A stretch of 5,375 bases of DNA from Rhodanobacter sp. (GTDB lineage: Bacteria; Pseudomonadota; Gammaproteobacteria; Xanthomonadales; Rhodanobacteraceae): NCBI GenBank assembly GCA_026193555.1, contig JAPHUU010000050.1, forward strand, positions 1 to 5,375, in the 5' to 3' direction. Below are positions 1-5,375 of this stretch, piece after piece. Position 1 is the first letter of the stretch, and the number at the start of each line of letters is the position of its first letter. The position numbers and the translations under genes are program-made. The notes beneath the pieces were generated by a model. It saw only the letters and a program-made list of their open reading frames with translations. It was not told where the DNA came from and did not search any database.

Positions 1-155
1 TCGCCGGGCTCCAGCTTGCCACCAGGAAACTCCCACATGCCGGCCAGATGCTTGCCGGCCGGGCGTTCCGCCAGCAGTACCCGCGCCTCGGCATCGAGGA
101 TGACGCCGGCCATCACATGCATGACGCCCGATGACAGCAACCGGGAAGTCGACAT
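1..155 (-). CDS. mutT: MutT-type Nudix hydrolase, 5' end only (runs off left edge)
   Basis: The first 51 codons of a Nudix hydrolase are visible on the minus strand. The segment AGVILDAEARVLLAERP followed by LAGMWEFPGGKLEPGE matches the N-terminal strand of MutT-like 8-oxo-dGTP diphosphatases. WEFPGGK is typical of that subfamily. The Nudix box (G-x5-E ...) begins at Gly46, and the codon for its first Glu is cut by the window edge, so the catalytic REUxEE part is not visible. The enzyme would hydrolyse oxidised dGTP in the cytoplasm and so prevent A:T to C:G mutations. The chosen ATG (153-155) shares its A with the folA TGA, which implies translational coupling. No clear Shine-Dalgarno is seen, and in-frame ATGs at residues 12 and 15 are alternative starts that would fit the usual MutT N-terminus better. 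In some gammaproteobacteria MutT carries a C-terminal ThiE-like domain; that cannot be judged here. Confidence 0.85.
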   Translation of the reverse strand, partial: MSTSRLLSSGVMHVMAGVILDAEARVLLAERPAGKHLAGMWEFPGGKLEPG

Positions 156-643
156 CAGCTGTTGCGCAGGTACTCGACCATGTCGAAGTCGTAGGCGTGT
201 TCGGCATCGGCCGGGTGATGCACGCGCGACACCTCGGTCCATTCGCTGAATTGCACACCGGGAAAGAACGCGTCGGCGCCGTCGATCACCGTGCCGACCC
301 AGGTCAGGTACATGCGCCGAGCACGCGGCAGGGCCTCGGAAAACACCATGCCACCACCGATCACCATCAGCCCGGTATTGCTGCAGCGGGCCTGCGCCTC
401 CTCGATCGAACGAACCGTGATCTGGCCCGGAAACGGCGCCTCGTGCCGCCGCGACAACACCAGGTTGACCCGATCCGGCAATGCGCGCCCGATCGAAACG
501 GCGGTGTTGTAACCCATCAGCACGTTCTTGCCTGTGGTCAGCTGCTTGAACCACCGCAGGTCGTCCGGCAGGTGCCAGGGCAGCTGGCCCTTGCGACCGA
601 TCGCAAAGTTTTCGTCGAGCGCGGCAATCAGCGAAATGGCCAT
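155..643 (-). CDS. folA: Dihydrofolate reductase
   Basis: This 162-residue protein reduces dihydrofolate to tetrahydrofolate with NADPH, regenerating the cofactor consumed by ThyA just upstream. The length equals the usual chromosomal DHFR. Visible landmarks are the N-terminal ISLIAALDENFAIG strand, the LPWHLPDDLRWFK substrate loop with Asp28 (E. coli Asp27, catalytic), SIGRALPDR with Arg58 (E. coli Arg57, folate glutamate contact), NLVLSRR, and MVIGGG at the cofactor site. The odd point is MGYNT (residues 43-47), where most family members have MGR(K/H)T: the Arg that contacts the NADPH 2'-phosphate is Tyr. I chose the ATG at 641-643 because AAGGA lies six bases upstream and the protein then begins exactly where DHFRs do. 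The frame stays open to an ATG at 706, which would add 21 residues without family support. The stop overlaps the mutT start by one base. Confidence 0.96.
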   Translation of the reverse strand: MAISLIAALDENFAIGRKGQLPWHLPDDLRWFKQLTTGKNVLMGYNTAVSIGRALPDRVNLVLSRRHEAPFPGQITVRSIEEAQARCSNTGLMVIGGGMVFSEALPRARRMYLTWVGTVIDGADAFFPGVQFSEWTEVSRVHHPADAEHAYDFDMVEYLRNS

Positions 644-649
644 GTGCAG

Positions 650-654
650 TCCTT
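650..654 (-). promoter_or_regulatory. Ribosome binding site deciding the folA start
   Basis: AAGGA on the minus strand is separated by six bases (644-649) from the ATG at 641-643. It favours this start over the in-frame ATG at 706, which has no comparable Shine-Dalgarno sequence. Confidence 0.75.
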
Positions 655-714
655 GAAAAAGGTGATCGGCGAAGCGGCCCGGGCATGCCCGATCCCGCGA
701 CGCCATGGCGATGA

Positions 715-723
715 ATCTTACCA
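715..723 (-). promoter_or_regulatory. Candidate extended -10 promoter for folA (mutT)
   Basis: The minus strand reads TGG-TAAGAT, an extended -10 (TGn plus a hexamer close to TATAAT). No convincing -35 hexamer is seen 16-18 bp upstream, as is common for extended -10 promoters. It lies in the 162-bp gap between thyA and folA (644-805). Transcription would start near 708, giving a leader of about 65 bases for the chosen folA start. It would let folA-mutT be expressed apart from lgt-thyA. This rests on motif match alone. Confidence 0.3.
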
Positions 724-805
724 GTACGGGCGTGCCTCGCGAGTAGTCGACGCAGGCGTGCCCGACCCCGCGAACCCACGAAAGCAGCTCCGAAGCCGCC
801 CAGTG

Positions 806-1600
806 TCAAACAGCCACCACCGCCTTGATCGCCGGATGCGGGCTGTAGTTTTCGACCGCGATGTCCTCGTAACGAAAATCGGAAATCGAGCGGATGTCGG
901 GATTGAGCCGCAGCTGCGGCAGCGCTCGCGGCTCGCGGGAGAGCTGCAGGCGCGCCTGTTCAAGGTGGTTGTTGTACAGGTGCGCATCGCCCAGCGTGTG
1001 CACGAAATCGCCCACGCCAAGCCCGCACACCTGGGCCACCATGTGGGTCAGCAGCGCGTAGCTGGCGATGTTGAACGGCACGCCGAGGAAGATGTCACCG
1101 CTGCGCTGGTACAGCTGGCAGCTCAACTTGCCGTCAGCCACATAGAACTGGAACAGGCTGTGGCAGGGCAGCAGGGCCATCTTCGGCAACTCGCCGACAT
1201 TCCAGGCACTGACGATCAATCGGCGCGAATCGGGATTGCGCCGGATCTCATCGATCACCCAGGCGATCTGGTCGACCGCGCCACCATCGGCCGTCGGCCA
1301 GGCCCGCCACTGCTGGCCATAGACCGGCCCCAGGTCGCCATGGGGGTCGGCCCACTCATCCCAGATGCGCACGCCGTGCTCTTTGAGATAGGCGATGTTG
1401 GTGTCGCCGCGCAGAAACCAGATCAGTTCATGCACGATCGACTTCAGATGCAGCTTCTTGGTGGTAACCAGCGGAAAACCCTGCGCCAGATCGAAGCGCA
1501 TCTGCCAGCCGAACACGCTGCGCGTGCCGGTGCCGGTGCGGTCGCTCTTTTCGGTGCCGTGCTCCAGCACGTGACGCAGCAGATCAAGATAGGCACGCAT
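806..1600 (-). CDS. thyA: Thymidylate synthase
   Basis: This 264-residue protein, exactly the E. coli ThyA length, methylates dUMP to dTMP using methylene-tetrahydrofolate and releases dihydrofolate, the substrate of the downstream FolA. It aligns with E. coli ThyA without visible gaps. Matching elements are SDRTGTGT with Arg21 (phosphate binding), [67 protein letters not shown], the active-site [10 protein letters not shown] with nucleophile Cys146, [24 protein letters not shown] (Arg166, Asp169, Asn177), GDAHLY (His207, Tyr209) and the C-terminal [10 protein letters not shown] that closes over the active site. Residue 168, Cys in E. coli, is Gly here; this is not a catalytic position. AAGG lies eight bases before the ATG, inside the end of lgt, and only three bases separate the lgt stop from this start, so the two genes are almost certainly cotranscribed. 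Confidence 0.98.
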   Translation of the reverse strand: MRAYLDLLRHVLEHGTEKSDRTGTGTRSVFGWQMRFDLAQGFPLVTTKKLHLKSIVHELIWFLRGDTNIAYLKEHGVRIWDEWADPHGDLGPVYGQQWRAWPTADGGAVDQIAWVIDEIRRNPDSRRLIVSAWNVGELPKMALLPCHSLFQFYVADGKLSCQLYQRSGDIFLGVPFNIASYALLTHMVAQVCGLGVGDFVHTLGDAHLYNNHLEQARLQLSREPRALPQLRLNPDIRSISDFRYEDIAVENYSPHPAIKAVVAV

Positions 1601-1603
1601 CGG

Positions 1604-2494
1604 TCAGGCCTTGTCCGCCACGGTGACGAGCGGCAGCGTGGGCGCGCGACGCGCCAGCAGCAGCAGCCACACACCGACCACGATCAGCGGCAGCGACTGC
1701 AGCTGACCCATGGTCACCCAGCCATATGCCAGGTAGCCCAGCTGCGGATCCGGCAAGCGCACAAATTCCACCGCAATGCGGAAGCAGCCGTACATCAGCG
1801 CAAACAGGCCCGACACCAGGTAGCGCGGCTTCGGCTTGATCGACACCAGCCACAGGACCACGAACATCACCAGTCCCTCCAGCGCCATCTCGTAGAGCTC
1901 CGAGGGATGCCGCGTCAGGCCGCCGAACCGCTGCAATTGCGGCAGCCACTGCGGATGACTGGCAGCCCAGGCCAGGTCATCGGCCCGCGCCTGCGGAAAG
2001 ATCATGCCCCACGCCAGCGTGGTCGGCTTGCCCCACAGTTCGCCGTTGATGAAATTGCCCAGCCGCCCCAGTCCCAGACCGATCGGCACCAGCGGTGCGA
2101 CGAAATCGATGGTGTCGAAGAATTTCAGCGCATGACGACGCGACCACCACAGACCCGCTGCCAGCACGCCGAGCAGGCCGCCATGGAAGCTCATGCCGCC
2201 GTCCCACACCTTGAACAAGGCAAGCGGTTGGGTCCAGATCCAGCGAATGCCGCCATCGAAGTAGAACAACATGTACCACAGCCGCCCGCCGATGATCACA
2301 CCCATCATGCCGTAGAAAAACAGATCGCCCAGCGCATCCCGACTGACCGGCAGACGTCCCCGCCGGCGGCGATACTCGCCGAGCATCGCGGCGCAGAAGA
2401 ACCCCAGCAGATACATCAACCCGTACCAGTGCACCTGGATCGGGCCGAGGTGGAAAGCGACGGAATCGAAATGGACGACGATTGGGTCTGACAT
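1604..2494 (-). CDS. lgt: Prolipoprotein diacylglyceryl transferase
   Basis: This 296-residue inner-membrane enzyme transfers diacylglycerol from phosphatidylglycerol to the lipobox cysteine of prelipoproteins, the first step of lipoprotein maturation. E. coli Lgt is 291 residues. The Lgt signature [13 protein letters not shown] is intact at residues 143-155. Residues matching those needed in E. coli are present: HWYGLMYL (Tyr24), SFHGGLLG (His104), Arg144, Asn147, Glu152, Gly155, HPSELYE, and FRIAVEFVR (Arg239, Glu243). Hydrophobic membrane segments run through the protein, the last at about residues 265-281. I start at the ATG 2492-2494 because [25 protein letters not shown] matches the family N-terminus in position. 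An in-frame ATG at 2545 would add 17 residues. The Shine-Dalgarno is weak. It is the first gene of the minus-strand lgt-thyA-folA-mutT cluster. Confidence 0.98.
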   Translation of the reverse strand: MSDPIVVHFDSVAFHLGPIQVHWYGLMYLLGFFCAAMLGEYRRRRGRLPVSRDALGDLFFYGMMGVIIGGRLWYMLFYFDGGIRWIWTQPLALFKVWDGGMSFHGGLLGVLAAGLWWSRRHALKFFDTIDFVAPLVPIGLGLGRLGNFINGELWGKPTTLAWGMIFPQARADDLAWAASHPQWLPQLQRFGGLTRHPSELYEMALEGLVMFVVLWLVSIKPKPRYLVSGLFALMYGCFRIAVEFVRLPDPQLGYLAYGWVTMGQLQSLPLIVVGVWLLLLARRAPTLPLVTVADKA

Positions 2495-2521
2495 GGCGAC
2501 CGGGCCGGATGGCAAAAACCA

Positions 2522-2552
2522 AGTGTAACGGCCCACGATGGCCAAGCGTCAT
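2522..2552 (-). promoter_or_regulatory. Candidate lgt operon promoter
   Basis: Minus-strand ATGACG (2547-2552) and TACACT (2522-2527) each match four of six consensus bases, but the 19-bp spacer is longer than ideal. Transcription would begin about 20 bases before the lgt ATG. A promoter is expected here because the neighbouring upstream gene is divergent. The exact site is uncertain. Confidence 0.25.
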
Positions 2553-2561
2553 TCGGCCTGA

Positions 2562-2591
2562 TTTCCAGTGCCTTCCCCGCAGGGGTAGAAT
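2562..2591 (+). promoter_or_regulatory. Candidate promoter of the S9 peptidase gene
   Basis: TTTCCA (2562-2567, four of six consensus bases) and TAGAAT (2586-2591, five of six) are separated by 18 bp. Transcription would start near 2598, giving a leader of about 120 bases. The spacer contains the imperfect inverted repeat CTTCCCC-GCA-GGGGTAG (2572-2588), which also overlaps the first bases of the -10 and could be an operator. This is motif evidence only. Confidence 0.4.
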
Positions 2592-2637
2592 AGCTGACGG
2601 CAAGTACCGCAAAGGGGTGACCGGTGCCCGCCACGAT

Positions 2638-2684
2638 GGCTGGATGCGCACATCCAGCCCGGCCGTTGTGCTCCAGACGGTCGG
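2638..2684 (+). other. Two adjacent hairpins in the presumed leader of the peptidase gene
   Basis: GGCTGGATG (2638-2646) and CATCCAGCC (2651-2659) form a perfect 9-bp stem with a four-base loop. Immediately after, CCGGCCGT (2659-2666) can pair with ACGGTCGG (2677-2684) with one G-U wobble and a ten-base loop; the arms share base 2659. No T-run follows, so this is not a terminator. The Shine-Dalgarno at 2706-2711 stays outside both stems. I do not recognise a known riboswitch or thermometer. Confidence 0.4.
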
Positions 2685-2705
2685 ATGCACCACACGGAGC
2701 GTGAC

Positions 2706-2711
2706 AGGGGA
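2706..2711 (+). promoter_or_regulatory. Ribosome binding site deciding the peptidase start
   Basis: AGGGGA stands seven bases before the ATG at 2719-2721. The frame is open back to 2482, so this site, together with the signal peptide that begins at 2719, fixes the start against the in-frame upstream ATG at 2644. Confidence 0.75.
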
Positions 2712-2718
2712 AACACCA

Positions 2719-4686
2719 ATGCTAAAGCGTTTTGTACGGACCGTGCTGTCCGCTGCCTGCCTGCTGTTGCCAGCCGCCGCGGCTGCCGGTGATCTGATAC
2801 CGGTCGAAGATTTCGCACGACACGTGCTCGTGTCGGACCCGACACTGTCTCCGAACGGGCAGTACGTGGCGGTCAACATCAATGACGTCGATGGCGAGTC
2901 CCACTCGCTGGCCGTATTTCGGGTCAACGACACCACCCATCCGGTGAGCCTGTTGCGCCTTCCCAAGTATGAGACGGCCGCTGACATCCTCTGGGTCAGC
3001 AATACACGCATCGTGGTTGCGAAGGGAAAGCTGGAGGGCTCGATCGAAAAACCCTACCTCACAGGCGAGATCGTTGCCACCGACTACGACGGCAAGCGGC
3101 AGGACTATCTCTACGGCTTCGACAGCACCAAGTACGGAACGCGCGCGAGCACCCGCGGTACCGATGAGGGCTGGGGCTTTATCGTGGGTCGACCCACCCC
3201 CGCGAATGGCCACTTCTATATGCGTACCAGGGGCTGGAACAACAACGGCTACAGTACCTTGTATGACGTCGATGCAACGCGCAATACCCGTCACCTGATC
3301 GGACAGATCGAGGTAGACGACATGAGCTTCATGGTCGGCGCGGACGGACAAGCCCGATTCGCCTTCGGCCGCAACGACGACGACCAATACGTCGTCTACC
3401 ACCATGAGGGCAGCCGCTGGAATCAGATGTCTTCGGCTCAGGTTGGCGGCAGCTTTTCGCCGATCCACTTCACGCCCGATGAGAAGGGCATCTATGCCAA
3501 CTACGCGGCCGGGGGCGGACCGACGTCGCTGGTCTCGGAGGACGAGAACGGCAACAACCGGAAGGTTCTGGCTCGGGCCAGCTCCGGCAGCATCGGTGAC
3601 ATCCAGTGGACACCTTATCCCTACCAGCCCTTCGCCACGACGCTGGATACCGGCGTCCCCACGTTCACGTACATCGATCCAAATCTTCCGGTGGCAAAAC
3701 TGCACCGCGCGTTGGTGTTGAAATTTCCTGGTGAATACGTCGACTTCCTGCAGTTCAGCCAGGACGGCAGCGAACTGCTCTTTTCCGCCTCCAGCGACCG
3801 CGATCCAGGCACGTACTATCTGATCAGCACGCAAAACTACAAGGTAAGCAAGCTGTTTGCGGCCTCGCCCTGGATTGATCCGGCAAAGATGGCCGAGCGG
3901 CGACCGATGCGCTTCAAGACGCATGACGGCAAGGAGCTCGAAGCCATTCTTACCGTGCCCAACTCCGCCACCCAGACCAACCTGCCCATGGTACTGCTGC
4001 CACATGGCGGGCCGATCGGCATCAATGACGACTGGTTTTTCGACGAGCAGGCGCAGTTCCTGGCAAGTCGCGGGTACCTCGTGCTGCAGGTCAACTTCCG
4101 CGGATCAAGCAGCCGTGGCACGGATTTTGTCGAGTCTGGTTACCGCCAATGGGGTACCGGCATACAGGATGACCTGATTGACAGCGTCAAGTGGGCGATC
4201 GCGCAAAAGTATGCCGACCCGAACCGTATCTGCGTCTTCGGCGCAAGTTTTGGTGGCTACTCGGCACTGATGGCCCCCATCCGTGCACCGGGCATGTTCA
4301 AGTGCGCCGTAGGCTATGCGGGCGTGTATGACATCCCCATGCTCTACTCGAAGGGTGACACGCACCAGAGCAAGTCTGGCCGCAGCGCGATGCGCAAGGA
4401 GATTGGTGACAACGACGCCGCCCTTGCAGCCATATCCCCCGTCAATCTCGTCGACAAGTTGGACGTGCCTGTGCTGCTGGTCCATGGCGAAGACGACAAG
4501 CGCGCTCCTTTTGCACAGGCCAAGGCCATGCGTGCCGCTTTGGACGCCGCCCACAAGCCCTACGAATGGATGAGCAAACCCGGTGAAGGTCACGGGTTCT
4601 ACAGCGAAAAAGACACCGTCGAATTCCTGACCAAGCTGCAGGACTTCATCGGCAAGTACATCGGACCGGGGGTAAAAACCAACTGA
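2719..4686 (+). CDS. Exported S9-family serine peptidase (prolyl oligopeptidase/acylaminoacyl peptidase-like)
   Basis: This 655-residue protein begins with a Sec-type signal peptide (MLKRFVRTV, a hydrophobic core, then AAAAAG, cleavage near residue 23), so it acts in the periplasm or outside the cell. Residues of about 30-390 are strand-rich with propeller-like repeats such as LSPNGQYVAV and FSQDGSELLFSAS, as expected for the N-terminal beta-propeller of S9 peptidases. From about 397 follows an alpha/beta-hydrolase: HGGP (429-432, oxyanion region), NFRGSSSRG, FGASFGGYS with nucleophile Ser510, VHGEDDKRAPF with Asp593, and GEGHGFY with His625. The triad is complete, so an active enzyme is likely. 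The family cleaves short peptides, often after Pro or from the N-terminus; the specificity here cannot be read. It is transcribed divergently from lgt as a single gene and ends just before a terminator. SAAC at residue 14 is not a plausible lipobox, because the hydrophobic stretch before it is too short. Confidence 0.93.
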   Translation: MLKRFVRTVLSAACLLLPAAAAAGDLIPVEDFARHVLVSDPTLSPNGQYVAVNINDVDGESHSLAVFRVNDTTHPVSLLRLPKYETAADILWVSNTRIVVAKGKLEGSIEKPYLTGEIVATDYDGKRQDYLYGFDSTKYGTRASTRGTDEGWGFIVGRPTPANGHFYMRTRGWNNNGYSTLYDVDATRNTRHLIGQIEVDDMSFMVGADGQARFAFGRNDDDQYVVYHHEGSRWNQMSSAQVGGSFSPIHFTPDEKGIYANYAAGGGPTSLVSEDENGNNRKVLARASSGSIGDIQWTPYPYQPFATTLDTGVPTFTYIDPNLPVAKLHRALVLKFPGEYVDFLQFSQDGSELLFSASSDRDPGTYYLISTQNYKVSKLFAASPWIDPAKMAERRPMRFKTHDGKELEAILTVPNSATQTNLPMVLLPHGGPIGINDDWFFDEQAQFLASRGYLVLQVNFRGSSSRGTDFVESGYRQWGTGIQDDLIDSVKWAIAQKYADPNRICVFGASFGGYSALMAPIRAPGMFKCAVGYAGVYDIPMLYSKGDTHQSKSGRSAMRKEIGDNDAALAAISPVNLVDKLDVPVLLVHGEDDKRAPFAQAKAMRAALDAAHKPYEWMSKPGEGHGFYSEKDTVEFLTKLQDFIGKYIGPGVKTN

Positions 4687-4709
4687 GGTCGCGCAAGGTT
4701 TCATCCGCT

Positions 4710-4740
4710 GGAAAGGCGCTTCGGCGCCTTTCCTTCTTGT
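4710..4740 (+). terminator. Rho-independent terminator of the S9 peptidase gene
   Basis: A perfect 10-bp stem, GGAAAGGCGC (4710-4719) with GCGCCTTTCC (4724-4733), closes a TTCG loop and is followed by the T-rich TTCTTGT. It lies 24 bases past the stop codon. On the minus strand no T-run follows, so it should serve mainly the plus-strand gene, although the stem may also slow transcription from the convergent TPM genes. Confidence 0.85.
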
Positions 4741-4766
4741 GCCTTTGGAGAACGGTGTTGATCGGT

Positions 4767-4788
4767 CGCCGGGACGCGAGGCCCGGCG
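4767..4788 (-). terminator. GC-rich hairpin after the TPM gene, possible weak terminator
   Basis: On the minus strand CGCCGGG (4782-4788) pairs perfectly with CCCGGCG (4767-4773) across an eight-base loop, starting five bases after the stop of the short TPM gene. There is no T-tract, so termination would be weak or Rho-dependent, or the hairpin may simply protect the 3' end. Confidence 0.35.
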
Positions 4789-4793
4789 TTCTG

Positions 4794-5297
4794 TCAAAGC
4801 AGCACCGGCCGGTCCGACAGTTCGTCGGGGCTGGCCTTGTCGTTGCCCGGAAAATGCCGGAGTAGCAGTGCGTGCGCGGCGGCGATGCCTTCGAGACTGC
4901 CGTCGCGCCATTGGCCATGCGCGTAGCACACGCGCATGCGGGCGCAGATCGCATCCCACTCGGCCGTGGTGACGCGTGCCGCAATGCCGCGGTCGGCGAT
5001 GATCTCGATCCGGTGCTCGGCCATCAGCACGTAGAACAGCACGCCACTGTTGTGCTCGGTATCCCACACGCGCAGCTGGGCGAACAGCTGCTGCGCGCGG
5101 CCGCGCGCATCCAGTCCACCGAGTACCGCCAGGGGCGTCAGCCTCGACTCCACCGCAAAACGGATCTCCCCCTTGTGGCCGCGCTCGCCGGCCGCGATCG
5201 CCGCCGCCATTTCGTCCAGCAATTCCGCCGGGAAACGCCGGTGCAGCTGGAACCAGCCGCCAAGAAGGTTTGCCAGCAATCGCTGCATGCGCGCCAT
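4794..5297 (-). CDS. Short TPM-domain protein (COG3762-like)
   Basis: This 167-residue protein is the stand-alone TPM-domain type usually found next to a longer YgcG-like TPM protein. Landmarks are RFPAELLDEMAAAIAAGE (22-38), HKGEIRFAVE (41-50), RAQQLFAQLRVWDTEHNSGVLFYVLMAEHRIEIIADRGI (67-105), WDAIC (114-118) and the C-terminal DRPVLL. The LRVWDTExNxGVL and EIIADRGI blocks are the family core. No signal peptide is visible, and the only candidate membrane anchor is the short N-terminal RLLANLLGGWF. Biochemical function is not settled: TPM proteins have been called phosphatases, and relatives act in photosystem II repair. The ATG at 5295-5297 follows GGGGAG at a six-base spacing and shares its A with the upstream stop. 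The frame is open further upstream, but that part overlaps the preceding gene and reads as low-complexity Arg/Trp. Confidence 0.88.
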   Translation of the reverse strand: MARMQRLLANLLGGWFQLHRRFPAELLDEMAAAIAAGERGHKGEIRFAVESRLTPLAVLGGLDARGRAQQLFAQLRVWDTEHNSGVLFYVLMAEHRIEIIADRGIAARVTTAEWDAICARMRVCYAHGQWRDGSLEGIAAAHALLLRHFPGNDKASPDELSDRPVLL

Positions 5298-5375
5298 CAC
5301 CAGCTCCCCGATGAACCACCGCCGCCAAAACTTCCGCCGCCGCCGCTGAAGCCGCCGCCACCACCGCTGCCCCAA
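5297..5375 (-). CDS. C-terminal end of a YgcG-like TPM-domain protein (runs off right edge)
   Basis: Only the last 25 codons are present. They encode a Gly/Ser-rich tail with GGGGFSGGGGSF and a terminal GGSSGSW, then TGA. This is the typical end of longer membrane-anchored TPM proteins of the YgcG type (COG1512), which have a signal peptide, a TPM domain, one membrane helix and a glycine-rich tail. The identification comes from this tail plus the short TPM gene that follows it with a one-base TGATG overlap; the domain itself lies outside the window. In such operons a lemA gene usually comes first. The glycine run could in principle end another protein, but the terminal GSSGSW and the neighbour make the TPM assignment likely. 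Confidence 0.75.
   Translation of the reverse strand, partial: WGSGGGGGFSGGGGSFGGGGSSGSW
5304..5309 (-). promoter_or_regulatory. Ribosome binding site of the short TPM gene
   Basis: GGGGAG on the minus strand ends six bases before the ATG at 5295-5297. It lies inside the codons for the SSGSW tail of the upstream gene, so the two proteins are probably made by coupled translation. Confidence 0.75.

Noticed and set aside
680..691. 12-bp perfect palindrome CGGGCATGCCCG upstream of folA
   Set aside because: It is short, GC-rich and not repeated elsewhere in the window. Chance is a sufficient explanation without conservation data.
131..2491. A plus-strand open frame of 786 codons opposite mutT, folA, thyA and lgt
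   Set aside because: It is exactly antisense to four well-recognised genes and crosses an intergenic gap. The product is His/Gln/Arg-rich with no recognisable domain. Long stop-free antisense frames are expected opposite GC-rich codons.
2722..4005. A 427-codon minus-strand open frame opposite the S9 peptidase
   Set aside because: It is antisense to a gene with an intact signal peptide and propeller repeats. The translation shows no family motif and no clear ribosome site was seen.
2719..4686. S9 peptidase as a recent horizontal acquisition
   Set aside because: Hand-checking short codon stretches here and in lgt showed about four in five codons ending in G or C in both, and no repeats or mobile-element remnants flank the gene. 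A full codon-usage comparison would settle it.
4105..5364. A 419-codon minus-strand open frame across the peptidase 3' end and the TPM genes
   Set aside because: It runs in a different frame from the TPM genes, begins with low-complexity Ala and passes through both hairpins. The TPM core motifs are clearly in the other frame.
5298..5375. N-terminal extension of the short TPM protein to the window edge
   Set aside because: The extension is a Trp/Arg-rich shadow of the upstream glycine tail. The GGGGAG site and the TGATG junction support the start at 5297.
5298..5375. Simple GGC-type repeat as a phase-variable tract
   Set aside because: The triplets are mixed Gly/Ser/Phe codons that encode a conserved family tail, and there is no long uniform repeat unit.

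Overview
The window is GC-rich, densely coded DNA from a gammaproteobacterium. The style of ThyA and Lgt, the S9 peptidase and the gene order suggest Xanthomonadales, possibly the Rhodanobacteraceae (Dyella/Rhodanobacter/Luteibacter type). That placement is inferred from remembered protein style, not from a search. Most of it is ordinary chromosomal housekeeping DNA. I see no mobile element, phage gene, CRISPR array, tRNA or rRNA.

Left block (1-2494, all minus strand, read right to left): lgt (prolipoprotein diacylglyceryl transferase), thyA (thymidylate synthase, 3 bp after lgt), folA (dihydrofolate reductase, 162 bp after thyA) and the 5' part of a mutT-type Nudix hydrolase, whose ATG shares one base with the folA stop. 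lgt-thyA is a classic gammaproteobacterial pair. ThyA turns methylene-tetrahydrofolate into dihydrofolate, and FolA reduces it back. MutT would clean oxidised dGTP from the same nucleotide pool. The gap before folA holds a possible internal promoter.

Middle (2495-4686): a 224-bp divergent intergenic region, with candidate promoters in both directions and two adjacent hairpins in the presumed leader, precedes a plus-strand gene for an exported S9-family (prolyl oligopeptidase-like) serine peptidase. The gene has a signal peptide, a beta-propeller-type N-terminal half and an intact Ser/Asp/His triad. It ends at a strong intrinsic terminator with a perfect 10-bp stem and a TTCG loop.

Right block (4794-5375, minus strand): two overlapping TPM-domain genes converge on the peptidase. 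The first is visible only as its Gly/Ser-rich C-terminal tail. The second is complete, short and has no signal peptide. Such pairs usually follow a lemA gene, which would lie beyond the right edge.

There is no gene-free stretch longer than 300 bp. Nothing here looks like a wholly new system. The points most worth a second look are the unusual NADPH-phosphate-contact residues of the DHFR, the structured leader of the peptidase, and the minimal soluble second TPM protein.
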